From NCBI RefSeq assembly GCF_033547155.1, contig NZ_CP137892.1, forward strand, positions 682,001 through 746,000: 64,000 nucleotides of DNA, given 5' to 3'. Under the pieces are notes generated by a model. It worked only from the letters and a program-made list of their open reading frames with translations, was not told the origin of the DNA and searched no databases. The DNA is from Pseudomonas benzenivorans. Lineage in GTDB: Bacteria; Pseudomonadota; Gammaproteobacteria; Pseudomonadales; Pseudomonadaceae. The translations under genes and the position numbers were made by a program. Shown piece by piece: positions 9,313 to 20,868 of the stretch. Positions within the stretch are counted from its first letter, which is position 1, and each line of letters begins with the position of its first letter.

Positions 9313-10080
9313 ATGGAAGTAGGTCAGGTGCGCCAGCGCCGTTTGTCGGACGATATCGTCGCTCAGCTGGAGACCATGATCCTGGAAGGCACGCTCGGGG
9401 CCGGTGAGCGGCTCCCGGCCGAGCGGGTGCTGGCCGAGCGCTTCGGCGTGTCGCGGCCGTCGTTGCGCGAGGCGATCCAGAAACTGGTGGCCAAGGGGCT
9501 GCTGGTCAGTCGTCAGGGGGGCGGCAACTATGTGGCGGAGTCACTGGGCTCGACTTTCAGCGACCCCTTGCTGCACCTGCTGGAGAGCAATCCGGAGGCG
9601 CAACGCGATCTGTTGGAGTTCCGTCACACCCTGGAGGGTTCCTGCGCCTATTACGCCGCGTTGCGCGCCACCGAGCTGGACCGCGAGCGCCTGAGCGAGG
9701 CCTTCGCCGCCCTGCAGGACTGCTACAGCCGCAGCGGCAAGGTCACGCGTGTCGAGGAGGGGGCGGCCGATGCGCGCTTCCACCTGGCCATCGCCGAGGC
9801 CAGCCACAATGCGGTGTTGCTGCATACCATCCGTGGCCTGTTCGACCTGCTCAAGCGCAATGTGGTGACCAATATCGGCGGTATGTACGCCCAGCGTGAC
9901 GAGACCCGCGACATGCTGATCGCACAGCACCGCGCGCTGTTCGAGGCGATCATGGCGGGGCATGCCGAGGAGGCGCGGGAGCTGTCCAACCGGCATATCG
10001 ACTATGTGCAGGAGGTGCTCGCCGAGGTGCGGGAGGAGGCCCAGCGGGTGGCGCGGGCCCAGCGTCGCGGTTTGCGTTAG
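9313..10080 (+). CDS. lldR: Lactate-responsive GntR/FadR-family regulator
   Basis: 255 aa. The N-terminal winged helix (about 10-75: LSDDIVAQLETMILEG, then ERLPAERVLAERFGVSRPSLREAI) is followed by an all-helical FCD ligand domain (about 100-235) with the metal/ligand residues typical of the family (D-x3-H near ADARFHLAIAEASHN, and two later His). A longer frame from GTG 9265 exists, but that start has a weak ribosome site and would put operator O2 inside the coding sequence. ATG 9313 has GGGGAG at 9301-9306. It is divergent from lldPD-dld and predicted to repress it until lactate binds. Confidence 0.92.
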   Translation: MEVGQVRQRRLSDDIVAQLETMILEGTLGAGERLPAERVLAERFGVSRPSLREAIQKLVAKGLLVSRQGGGNYVAESLGSTFSDPLLHLLESNPEAQRDLLEFRHTLEGSCAYYAALRATELDRERLSEAFAALQDCYSRSGKVTRVEEGAADARFHLAIAEASHNAVLLHTIRGLFDLLKRNVVTNIGGMYAQRDETRDMLIAQHRALFEAIMAGHAEEARELSNRHIDYVQEVLAEVREEAQRVARAQRRGLR

Positions 10081-10094
10081 GGCTGCGGCCTCTC

Positions 10095-10577
10095 TTACTC
10101 GTCCTTGCCCTTGCTGCGCATGGCGCGCTGCACTTCGCGGTCGGCGTCACGCTCCTTCTCGGTGTGGCGCTTGTCGAAGTCCTTCTTGCCCTTGGCCAGG
10201 GCGATCTCGCACTTGACCAGGTGCTGCTTCCAGTACAGCGACAGGGCCACGCAGGTGTAGCCCTTCTGCTGCACCGAGCCGAACAGCTTGTCCAGCTCGC
10301 GCTTGTTCAGCAGCAGCTTGCGCGTGCGGGTCGGGTCGGCGATCACGTGGGTGCTGGCGGTCTTCAGCGGGGTGATGTGGCAGCCCATCAGCCAGGCCTC
10401 GTCGTCCTTGAGCAGCACGTAGCTGTCGACCAACTGGGCCTTGCCGGCGCGCAGGCTCTTCACTTCCCAGCCGGACAGGGCCAGGCCCGCCTCGAACTTC
10501 TGGTCGACGAAATAGTCGTGCAGCGCCTTCTTGTTCTGCGCGATGGTGCCTTGTGGGTGTTTCTTTTGTTTAGCCAT
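10095..10577 (-). CDS. smpB: SsrA-binding protein SmpB
   Basis: 160 aa, the usual length. SmpB binds tmRNA and carries it to stalled ribosomes for trans-translation. Visible family features: the start [23 protein letters not shown], the OB-barrel signature [19 protein letters not shown], and the basic C-terminal tail ([14 protein letters not shown] then a Lys/Arg-rich end) that mimics mRNA in the decoding centre. The frame extends 13 codons upstream but the family start is the ATG at 10577. It has no Shine-Dalgarno and a consensus -10 lies only 9 bp upstream. It converges with lldR (14-bp gap). The tmRNA gene is not in the window. Confidence 0.96.
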   Translation of the reverse strand: MAKQKKHPQGTIAQNKKALHDYFVDQKFEAGLALSGWEVKSLRAGKAQLVDSYVLLKDDEAWLMGCHITPLKTASTHVIADPTRTRKLLLNKRELDKLFGSVQQKGYTCVALSLYWKQHLVKCEIALAKGKKDFDKRHTEKERDADREVQRAMRSKGKDE

Positions 10578-10586
10578 AGGGCGCGC

Positions 10587-10592
10587 ATTATA
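10587..10592 (-). promoter_or_regulatory. Consensus -10 box of smpB
   Basis: TATAAT reads on the minus strand and ends 9 nt before the smpB ATG. Transcription would start about 2-4 nt before the start codon, giving a leaderless or near-leaderless mRNA. No good -35 is visible 16-18 bp upstream. Confidence 0.5.
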
Positions 10593-10747
10593 GGGAGTCG
10601 CCGACGCCGACGCCATGCGCCGGGCGGGGCAAAAACGCGGTTTTTCGCCGGCCTGCGGCGGGCCTTCGTTCGGGCCGCGCTTGAGCCGCTTTCATGAATC
10701 CCCGACAATGCGCGATCTTTTTCCCAATCAGAGCGAACGCATCGCAC

Positions 10748-12151
10748 ATGGCGAACGACAAGGTCTCGATTCACGGCGCCTGGGCCAGCCGCTGGGTCTT
10801 CATTCTCGCGGCGACCGGCTCGGCCGTAGGCCTGGGCAATATCTGGAAGTTTCCCTATATGACCGGGGTCTACGGCGGCGGCGCCTTCGTCGTCATGTAC
10901 CTGATCTGCATCGCCCTGGTCGGTGTGCCGATCATGCTGGCCGAGACCCTGATCGGTCGGCGCGGCCGGCAGAGCCCGGTCAATGCCATGAAGAGTCTGG
11001 CCATCGAGGCGGGGGCCTCGCGCCACTGGTCGCTGGCGGCGCTGATGGGCATGGTCGCCGCCTTGCTGATCCTGTCCTTCTACAGCGTGGTGGCCGGCTG
11101 GTCCCTGGAGTACATCCTCGGCATGGGCAGCGGGCGCTTTGAGGGCATCAGTGGCGAGGGCGCCGGCGCCGCATTCGGTGGCCTGACCGGCGACCCCTGG
11201 CGCCTGACCCTGTGGCATACGCTGTTCATGTTCCTCACCGCGCTGGTGATCGCCCGCGGCGTGGTGGCCGGCCTGGAACGCAGCCTGCGCATCATGATGC
11301 CGCTGCTGTTCGTCCTGCTGCTGGTGCTGCTCGGCTACAGCCTGACCACCGGCTATTTCCGGCAGGGCTTCGACTTCCTCTTCCATTTCGACCCGAGCAA
11401 GGTGCAGGGCGGTATTCTCGCGGCCATGGGCCATGCCTTCTTCACCCTCAGCGTGGGCGTCGGCTCGATCATGGTCTACGGTGCCTATATGCCGAAGAAC
11501 GCCTCCATCGGGGGTACCGTCATGGCGGTGGGCCTGCTCGACACCCTGGTCGCGCTGACCGCCGGCCTGGCGCTGTTCCCCATCGTCTTCGCCGCCGGCC
11601 TGGAGCCGGGGGCGGGGCCTGGGCTGATGTTCGTCACCCTGCCGATCGCCTTCGGCAATATCGCCTTCGGCCAAGTGATGGGGCTGGTGTTCTTTATTCT
11701 GGTGGCGGTGGCGGCCTGGAGTTCGTCGATTTCCATGCTGGAGCCGGCGGTGGCCTACTTCGTCGAGCGCAGCGGGCGCAGCCGCGCCCAGGTGACGGCG
11801 GTGCTGGCGCTGCTGTGCTGGGTGGTCGGCATGGGCACGGTGCTGTCGTTCAATGTCGGCGCCGAGGCCAAGTTCTTCGTGTTCGGTGAGGAAGGCTTCC
11901 GTCTGTTCCAGTGGGGCGCCGAGGGCGGCAAGACCTTCTTCGACAGCATCGACTACCTGACCAGTCGTATCCTCCTGCCGCTGGGCGGCCTGGCCTTCGC
12001 CCTGTTCGCCGGCTGGGTGCTGAGCCGCGAAGCGCTGCGCGAGGAGCTGGCGGCGAAGAGTCCGCTGCTGTTCAACCTGGCCCTGTGGCTGATCCGGGTG
12101 GTCGCGCCGATCGGCGTGCTGGTCGTGTTCGTGGCCGAGCTGAGCAAATGA
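10748..12151 (+). CDS. Sodium-dependent transporter, NSS (SNF) family
   Basis: 467 aa, LeuT-fold membrane symporter with 11-12 hydrophobic segments. The first helix has the unwound Na+/substrate site motif (GSAVGLGNIWKFPYMTG) and the intracellular loop ETLIGRRGRQSPVNA. Substrate is probably an amino acid or small amine, but it cannot be told from sequence. Frame opens at 10694; ATG 10748 (MANDKVSIHGAWASRW) fits the family start, although the ribosome site is weak. It is divergent from smpB and followed at 34 bp by ratA, which it may share transcripts with. From memory this gene is absent between smpB and ratA in P. aeruginosa PAO1. Confidence 0.88.
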   Translation: MANDKVSIHGAWASRWVFILAATGSAVGLGNIWKFPYMTGVYGGGAFVVMYLICIALVGVPIMLAETLIGRRGRQSPVNAMKSLAIEAGASRHWSLAALMGMVAALLILSFYSVVAGWSLEYILGMGSGRFEGISGEGAGAAFGGLTGDPWRLTLWHTLFMFLTALVIARGVVAGLERSLRIMMPLLFVLLLVLLGYSLTTGYFRQGFDFLFHFDPSKVQGGILAAMGHAFFTLSVGVGSIMVYGAYMPKNASIGGTVMAVGLLDTLVALTAGLALFPIVFAAGLEPGAGPGLMFVTLPIAFGNIAFGQVMGLVFFILVAVAAWSSSISMLEPAVAYFVERSGRSRAQVTAVLALLCWVVGMGTVLSFNVGAEAKFFVFGEEGFRLFQWGAEGGKTFFDSIDYLTSRILLPLGGLAFALFAGWVLSREALREELAAKSPLLFNLALWLIRVVAPIGVLVVFVAELSK

Positions 12152-12185
12152 GCGCGGTCGATCCGATGAGCGAGGTGGCGGGCCT

Positions 12186-12620
12186 ATGAGCACCCATATC
12201 CACCGTTCGGCCTTGCTGCCCTATCCGGCCCAGGCGCTGTTCGAGCTGGTCAACGATGTGGCGAGCTATCCGCAGTTCCTGCCCTGGTGCTCGACCAGCG
12301 AGGTGCTGGAGGTCAGCGAGACGCGCATGCGCGCCAGCCTGGCGGTGGCCAAGGGCGGGCTGAGCCAGCGCTTCGTCACCTGCAACAGCCTGGTGCCGGG
12401 GCAGTCGATCGAGCTGAATCTGGAGGAGGGGCCTTTCACCCAGTTGCACGGGCGCTGGGAGTTCAAGGCGCTGGGGGAGAAGGCCTGCAAGATCAGCCTG
12501 GACCTGACCTTCGACTACGCCGGTCCGCTGGTGCGGGCGACGCTCGGCCCGCTGTTCAACCAGGCCGCCAACACCCTGGTGGACGCCTTCTGTCAAAGGG
12601 CCAAGGAGCTGTATGGATAA
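12186..12620 (+). CDS. ratA: RatA-family START/polyketide-cyclase-like protein
   Basis: 144 aa, one START-like domain over its whole length (MSTHIHRSALLPYPAQALFELVNDVASYPQFLPWC is diagnostic in position, shown here only as family resemblance; later GPLFNQAANTLVDAFCQRAK). Homologues of the eukaryotic Coq10 group bind ubiquinone-like lipids; in E. coli RatA was reported to affect ribosome subunit joining. It overlaps rnfH by 8 bp, a conserved pair. The pair is sometimes annotated as a toxin-antitoxin unit; I see no toxin feature in it and favour a quinone or ribosome housekeeping role. Confidence 0.9.
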   Translation: MSTHIHRSALLPYPAQALFELVNDVASYPQFLPWCSTSEVLEVSETRMRASLAVAKGGLSQRFVTCNSLVPGQSIELNLEEGPFTQLHGRWEFKALGEKACKISLDLTFDYAGPLVRATLGPLFNQAANTLVDAFCQRAKELYG

Positions 12621-12933
12621 CAGAACCATAGTGGTCGAGGTGGTCTACGCCCTGGCCGACAAGCAGAAGCTGCTGCGCCTGACCCTGCCCCACGGCACCA
12701 CCGTGCGCCAGGCGGCGCTGCAGTCCGGAATGGAGGCGCATTTCCCGGGGCTGGATCTGGCAAACAGCCCGCTGGGGATATTCGGCAAGGCGGTGGCCAA
12801 GCCGGACGAGCGGGTGCTGGAAGACGGCGAGCGAGTGGAGATCTATCGCCCGCTGATCGCCGACCCCAAAGAGGTGCGCAAGCAGCGTGCGGCCCGGGCG
12901 GCCAAGGCCAAGGCCGAGGGACAGGACGCTTGA
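12613..12933 (+). CDS. rnfH: RnfH-family ubiquitin-like protein
   Basis: 106 aa. The beta-grasp (ubiquitin/MoaD-like) fold is suggested by the order VVEVVYALADKQKLLRLTLP, then GTTVRQAALQSGM, and the closing VEIYRPLIADPKEVRKQRAARAA, the RnfH/UPF0125 signature. The C-terminal tail is Lys/Ala-rich. It has no C-terminal Gly-Gly, so it is unlikely to be a sulphur carrier. Start lies inside ratA, and a strong terminator follows. Function unknown; the name comes from linkage to rnf genes in other bacteria. Confidence 0.88.
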   Translation: MDNRTIVVEVVYALADKQKLLRLTLPHGTTVRQAALQSGMEAHFPGLDLANSPLGIFGKAVAKPDERVLEDGERVEIYRPLIADPKEVRKQRAARAAKAKAEGQDA

Positions 12934-12951
12934 GGTCGCGGCGGCAGACAT

Positions 12952-12981
12952 AAAAAAGCCCGGAATTTTCCGGGCTTTTTT
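12952..12981. terminator. Bidirectional terminator between rnfH and bamE
   Basis: 8-bp stem (12958-12965 with 12968-12975) flanked by six A on the left and six T on the right, so it can end both converging transcripts. Confidence 0.93.
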
Positions 12982-12992
12982 GTGCGCGACGC

Positions 12993-13511
12993 TTATTGCG
13001 GTGAGCTTTCCAGTGGCTCGGGGGTGGGCACCGGCACGGTCTTGACGCTGTCCACCTCGCGCTGGATCTGCTCGAGCAGGGAGCCGGGCGCCGGCGGTGC
13101 GTCCTCGACCCGCGGCTTGTCGGCGGCGGTCGCGCTGGTGTCGCTGCCTTCGCCGAGGATTTCCTGGTCGCGGCTGACGCCCGGCATGAAGTCGCCGGCC
13201 AGGCCGATCAGTTGGTCGTTGCCGTCGAAGGCCAGGCTCACGCGCTCCTGCAGGCGCTGGCCGCCGCCCGGCTGGATGCTGTAGAGGTAGTCCCAGCGAT
13301 TGCTGTGGAAGGTGTCGGTCAGCAGCGGGTTGCCCATGATAAACCGCACTTGGCGGCGGGTCATTCCGGGGCGCAACTGGTCTATCATGTCCTGCGTCAC
13401 GACATTGCCCTGTTGGATGTCGATCTTGTAAACCCCGGGGAATGAGCAACCGGCGAGTGCGAAGAGCCCCGTGAAGGTGAGGCTGGTCAGCAGGAGCTTG
13501 GCATTTTGCAT
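12993..13511 (-). CDS. bamE: Outer-membrane assembly lipoprotein BamE (OmlA/SmpA)
   Basis: 172 aa. A lipoprotein signal ends in the lipobox LAGC (Cys about residue 22). The mature part carries the BamE core: [20 protein letters not shown], then a WDYLYSI strand and [16 protein letters not shown]. It is a subunit of the BAM complex that folds beta-barrel proteins into the outer membrane. The longer frame to 13544 is rejected; MQNAKLLL at 13511 starts the signal peptide. The C-terminal region after the BamE fold is Pro/Asp-rich and longer than in E. coli (113 aa), as in other Pseudomonas OmlA. Divergent from fur. Confidence 0.95.
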   Translation of the reverse strand: MQNAKLLLTSLTFTGLFALAGCSFPGVYKIDIQQGNVVTQDMIDQLRPGMTRRQVRFIMGNPLLTDTFHSNRWDYLYSIQPGGGQRLQERVSLAFDGNDQLIGLAGDFMPGVSRDQEILGEGSDTSATAADKPRVEDAPPAPGSLLEQIQREVDSVKTVPVPTPEPLESSPQ

Positions 13512-13608
13512 CGGTGGGTGACTTCCACTATCTTGGCTGGGCAACGTAAACCCGGATCATACCCGCAATAAGGGAAGCTGCGAAACCGCTTCCACGAGAA
13601 AGCAGACC

Positions 13609-14013
13609 ATGGTTGAAAATAGCGAACTACGCAAGGCTGGCCTGAAAGTGACCCTGCCGAGGGTCAAGATTTTGCAGATGCTCGACTCCGCGGAGCAGCG
13701 CCACATGAGTGCAGAAGATGTCTACAAGGCGCTGATGGAGGCGGGCGAGGATGTCGGCCTGGCCACGGTGTATCGCGTGCTGACCCAGTTCGAGGCGGCG
13801 GGCCTGGTGGTGCGGCACAATTTCGACGGCGGCCATGCGGTGTTCGAGCTGGCCGACAGCGGTCATCACGACCATATGGTCTGCGTCGACTCCGGCGAGG
13901 TGATCGAGTTCTTCGATCCGGAGATCGAGAAGCGCCAGAAGGAGGTCGTACGCGAGCACGGCTTCGAGTTGGTCGATCACAACCTGGTGCTCTACGTGCG
14001 CAAGAAGAAGTAA
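13609..14013 (+). CDS. fur: Ferric uptake regulator Fur
   Basis: 134 aa, the short Pseudomonas type. N-terminal winged helix (ELRKAGLKVTLPRVKILQML ... SAEDVYKALMEAGEDVGLATVYRVL) and dimerisation domain with the metal-binding run GHHDHMVCVDSGEVIEF. Only one Cys is present in the region where E. coli Fur has a CxxC pair (CVDSG), and the second CxxC is absent too, so it lacks the structural zinc site built from Cys. It represses iron uptake genes when loaded with Fe2+. Divergent from bamE; a terminator shared with recN follows. Confidence 0.97.
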   Translation: MVENSELRKAGLKVTLPRVKILQMLDSAEQRHMSAEDVYKALMEAGEDVGLATVYRVLTQFEAAGLVVRHNFDGGHAVFELADSGHHDHMVCVDSGEVIEFFDPEIEKRQKEVVREHGFELVDHNLVLYVRKKK

Positions 14014-14031
14014 ACGCGCCGGCACCGCTCA

Positions 14032-14063
14032 CGAAAAAGGCGACCCCTGGGTCGCCTTTTTCG
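14032..14063. terminator. Bidirectional terminator between fur and recN
   Basis: Near-perfect inverted repeat: AAAAAGGCGACCC (14034-14046), 2-nt loop, GGGTCGCCTTTTT (14049-14061), extended by CG on both sides. A-run and T-run let it serve both converging genes. Confidence 0.93.
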
Positions 14064-14083
14064 TGTGTGCAGTTTGCCGCGTC

Positions 14084-15757
14084 TTATGCCTGGGCGCTGC
14101 CGACCATCTGCCGGGCGTGGGCCAGGGACTCCTCGGTGAGGTCGACGCCGCCGAGCATGCGGGCGATCTCCTCGACCCGCTGGTGACGCTCCAGCTTGCT
14201 CACCGCGGTGCGGGTCGCGTCGCTGTCCCGCAGCTTGTGCACGAACAGGTGCTGATGGCCCTGGGCGGCCACCTGCGGCAGGTGGGTGACGCACAGCACC
14301 TGGCCGCGTTCGCCGAGGCGGCGCAGCAGCTGGCCGACCACCTCGGCGGTCGGCCCGCCGATGCCGACGTCGACTTCGTCGAAGACCAGGGTCGGTACCC
14401 GCGAGGTCTGCGCGGTGATCACCTGGATGGCCAGGCTGATGCGCGACAGTTCGCCGCCGGAGGCGACCTTGGCCAGGGGCTTGAGCGGCTGGCCCGGGTT
14501 GGCGCTGACCAGGAATTCGACGAGCTCCAGGCCGTTGGCTTGGGGCTCGTCGCTGCTGTTGGCGCGCAACTGGATGCTGAAGCGTCCCCCGGGCATGCCC
14601 AGGCTGTGCATTTCTGCCTCAACGGCGCTGGCCAGGCGCTGGGCCGCCGCGCTGCGCAGCTGGCTCAGCTCGCCGGCCTTGTCCTGGTAGTGGCGGGCAT
14701 AGGCGCAGAGCTCCTCGCTCAGGCGCTCGACGGCCTGGTCGTCGGCGTTGAGGCTCTCCAGCTCCTCGAACAGCTGCTGTTGCAGGGTCGCCATGTCGTT
14801 GGGCTGGATGCGGTGCTTGCGCGCCAGGGTATAGATGCTGTCGAGGCGCTCTTCCAGTTGCTGCAGGCGCTCGGGGTCGGCATCGAAGTGGTCGAGGAAG
14901 CGGTTGAGCTCGCCGACCGCCTCCTCGACCTGGATCTGCGCGCTGGCCAGCAGGTTGATGGCCTCGCTCAGCGCGCCGGGCTGGCCCTGGAAGCCGCTGA
15001 GACGGTTGAGGCTGCCGGTCAATGCCGACAGCACGTTGCCGGCGTCGTTCTCGCTGCATTGTTCGATCACCAGGCGACAGGCGCTGAGCAGGCTCTCGGC
15101 ATTGGTCAGGGTCTTGTGTTCCTGTTCCAGCTGGTCCAGCTCCTGCTCGCCGAGGGCCAGGTTGTCCAGTTCCTCCAGCTGGTAGCTGAGCAGCTGGTGG
15201 CGGGCGCGCTGCTCGTCGCCGAGGCCGGACAGCCGCTCCAGCTCGCTCTTGGTCTGCTTCCAGCGCTGCGCGGCCAGCTGTACCTGGCGCGCCAGTTCCT
15301 GGCTGCCGGCGTACTCGTCGAGCAGGCGGCGATGGGTGTCGGCTTTGAGCAGGGACTGGTGCTCGTGCTGGCTGTGGATGTCGATCAGCAGCTCGCCCAG
15401 GGCCTTGAGGTCGCCCTGGGGGCAGGGCGCGCCGTTGATGTAGCCGCGCGAGCGGCCTTCGGCGGTGATCACCCGGCGCAGGATGCACGGGCCGTCTTGT
15501 TCCAGGTCGCGCTCGGCCAGCCAGGCGCGGGCCTCGGGGATGTCGTGCAGGTCGAAGCTGGCGAGGATGTCCGCCTTGTCCGCGCCGGGGCGGACCACGC
15601 CGCTGTCGGCGCGGTCGCCCAGGCACAGGCCGAGAGCGTCGAGCATGATCGACTTGCCGGCGCCGGTTTCGCCGCTGATCACGCTCATTCCGCCGTCCAG
15701 TTCCAGGTCGAGATGTTCAACGATGGCGTAGTTGTGTACGGACAGGTGCACCAGCAT
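14084..15757 (-). CDS. recN: DNA repair protein RecN
   Basis: 557 aa SMC-like ATPase that acts in double-strand break repair. N-terminal Walker A GETGAGKS (29-36), a long central coiled coil (about 150-370, rich in Glu/Leu/Gln), then the ABC signature region (KVASGGELSRISLAIQV) and Walker B (TLVFDEVDVGIGG), all intact. Its start has GAGGGGCC-type sequence upstream. A LexA box at 15782-15797 just upstream of the gene shows SOS control. Divergent from grpE. Confidence 0.97.
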   Translation of the reverse strand: MLVHLSVHNYAIVEHLDLELDGGMSVISGETGAGKSIMLDALGLCLGDRADSGVVRPGADKADILASFDLHDIPEARAWLAERDLEQDGPCILRRVITAEGRSRGYINGAPCPQGDLKALGELLIDIHSQHEHQSLLKADTHRRLLDEYAGSQELARQVQLAAQRWKQTKSELERLSGLGDEQRARHQLLSYQLEELDNLALGEQELDQLEQEHKTLTNAESLLSACRLVIEQCSENDAGNVLSALTGSLNRLSGFQGQPGALSEAINLLASAQIQVEEAVGELNRFLDHFDADPERLQQLEERLDSIYTLARKHRIQPNDMATLQQQLFEELESLNADDQAVERLSEELCAYARHYQDKAGELSQLRSAAAQRLASAVEAEMHSLGMPGGRFSIQLRANSSDEPQANGLELVEFLVSANPGQPLKPLAKVASGGELSRISLAIQVITAQTSRVPTLVFDEVDVGIGGPTAEVVGQLLRRLGERGQVLCVTHLPQVAAQGHQHLFVHKLRDSDATRTAVSKLERHQRVEEIARMLGGVDLTEESLAHARQMVGSAQA

Positions 15758-15781
15758 GGTGAGGCCCCTCGGAATGAAAGT

Positions 15782-15797
15782 CTGGTTATTTATACAG
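15782..15797 (-). promoter_or_regulatory. LexA (SOS) box of recN
   Basis: On the minus strand it reads CTGTATAAATAACCAG, i.e. CTG-N10-CAG with the AT-rich centre typical of LexA sites. It begins 25 bp upstream of the recN start and contains a TATAAA that can serve as the -10, so LexA would block the promoter. Confidence 0.88.
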
Positions 15798-15831
15798 TGT
15801 TTGTTTTGTGCCTGACAATCCTCCCGCCACC

Positions 15832-15860
15832 CTTGAAGCGGGAAATTTCGGCCCCATATA
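15832..15860 (+). promoter_or_regulatory. Sigma-32 heat-shock promoter of grpE
   Basis: CTTGAAG (15832-15838), 13-bp spacer, CCCCATATA (15852-15860). This matches the RpoH consensus CTTGAAA-N13-15-CCCCATNT in all but one base. It lies 53 bp before the grpE start. Confidence 0.9.
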
Positions 15861-15912
15861 GGCGGCAGGTGCGCGGGTTCCGGCCGGCGCCAAATTTTCA
15901 GAGGAGAGATGC

Positions 15913-16479
15913 ATGGCAGACGAACAGACCCAAGATAACCAGCTTCCCGAGGTTTCCGCCGAAGTCGAGGCGGCGGGTGGCGAGTTGGATGCGCGTATCC
16001 AGGTTCTCGAGGAAGAGTTGGCTGCCGCCCAGGACAAGGCCTTGCGCGTGGCGGCCGACCTGCAGAACGTGCGTCGCCGCGCCGAGCAGGATGTGGAGAA
16101 GGCGCACAAGTTCGCCCTGGAGAAGTTCGCCAGCGACCTGTTGCCTGTGGTCGACAGTCTCGAGCGCGGCCTGGAACTGTCCAGCCCGAATGACGAGGCG
16201 ATCAAGGCGGTGCGCGAGGGCATGGAGCTGACCCTCAAGCTGTTCCAGGACACCCTCAAGCGTTATCAGCTGGAAGTGGTCGACCCGGAGGGCGCGCCCT
16301 TCGATCCGGAGCACCACCAGGCGATGGCCATGCAGGAGAGTACCCAGGCCGAGCCGGGCAGCGTGCTCAAGGTGTTCCAGAAGGGCTACCTGCTCAACGG
16401 CCGGCTGTTGCGCCCGGCCATGGTGGTGGTCAGCAAGGCCCCGGCCGAGGTGCCACCGTCCATCGACGAGCAGGCTTGA
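15913..16479 (+). CDS. grpE: Nucleotide exchange factor GrpE
   Basis: 188 aa. GrpE releases ADP from DnaK in the folding cycle. The acidic N-terminal tail leads into a long helix (about 30-85, [20 protein letters not shown]) for dimerisation, followed by the conserved [21 protein letters not shown] and the C-terminal beta domain ([26 protein letters not shown]). AGAGGAGAG lies before the ATG. It is the first gene of the grpE-dnaK-dnaJ set, with its own sigma-32 promoter. Confidence 0.97.
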   Translation: MADEQTQDNQLPEVSAEVEAAGGELDARIQVLEEELAAAQDKALRVAADLQNVRRRAEQDVEKAHKFALEKFASDLLPVVDSLERGLELSSPNDEAIKAVREGMELTLKLFQDTLKRYQLEVVDPEGAPFDPEHHQAMAMQESTQAEPGSVLKVFQKGYLLNGRLLRPAMVVVSKAPAEVPPSIDEQA

Positions 16480-16502
16480 AATTCGCCATCGAGCCCCCAT
16501 TT
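16475..16502 (+). promoter_or_regulatory. Sigma-32 heat-shock promoter of dnaK
   Basis: CTTGAAA (16475-16481), 13-bp spacer, CCCCATTT (16495-16502), a perfect consensus. The -35 element overlaps the grpE stop codon (16477-16479). It gives dnaK a second heat-inducible start, 79 bp before the ATG. Confidence 0.92.
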
Positions 16503-16580
16503 GTTGAATCAAGCGTTTTAGTGCTACCGCGGCCGGCCTAGCGAGGCGGCGGGAATATCCAAGTTTCGGGAGAAGTGAAT

Positions 16581-18497
<1,917 letters not shown>

Positions 18498-18606
18498 GCG
18501 CAGGCTTGGCCCACAGGGAGGTGGGAAATGCAGCAGGCCGCCGGGAGCGGCTGCTGCCAGCAGCTCCGTCCGGCGCGACAGGCGTCGCGTTTAGGAGGAA
18601 CCGTCG

Positions 18607-18626
18607 CGCGGGAGCTTGCTCCCGCG
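18607..18626. repeat. REP-like palindrome between dnaK and dnaJ
   Basis: CGCGGGAGC-TT-GCTCCCGCG, a 9-bp perfect stem with a 2-nt loop, in the 171-bp dnaK-dnaJ gap. A related core (CGGGAGCGCGCTCCCG) occurs at 55105-55120. Pseudomonas genomes carry many REP elements with GGGAGC cores, so this may be one. It could also tune dnaJ level relative to dnaK. Confidence 0.55.
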
Positions 18627-18668
18627 TTGGCGTGTCTGGAGGAGGCGATTTGAGGGTGTTGAGGATCT

Positions 18669-20674
<2,006 letters not shown>

Positions 20675-20786
20675 GCGCCCGCGAGGCGGGTAGAGGGCGT
20701 ATCTGGCGGTGGACCGAAAGGCCACCTTCCTGTAAGCTTCCCGCTTTAGTGTGTCCACTAAAAGTTACGCAGAATGAATCAGATAA

Positions 20787-20825
20787 AAAAGCGGGGTGAC
20801 GGTCGATACGTCATCCCGCTTTTTT
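20787..20825 (+). terminator. Strong Rho-independent terminator in the dapB-carA gap
   Basis: AAAAAGCGGGGTGAC (20787-20801) pairs with GTCATCCCGCTTTTT (20811-20825), one G-U wobble, 9-nt loop, T5 at the end. It lies 113 bp after dapB and 44 bp before carA. It may simply end dapB transcripts or act as an attenuator if the carA promoter is upstream of it. Confidence 0.85.
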
Positions 20826-20868
20826 ACAATCTGCGTTTGCTTCAAGCCTTGATCGACGGGAGGTCTTC

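Noticed and set aside
12186..12933. ratA-rnfH read as a toxin-antitoxin system
   Set aside because: The name RatAB suggests it, but the proteins are a START-like lipid-binding protein and a ubiquitin-like protein in a conserved core locus; no toxin fold, no antitoxin DNA-binding domain, no autoregulatory operator seen.
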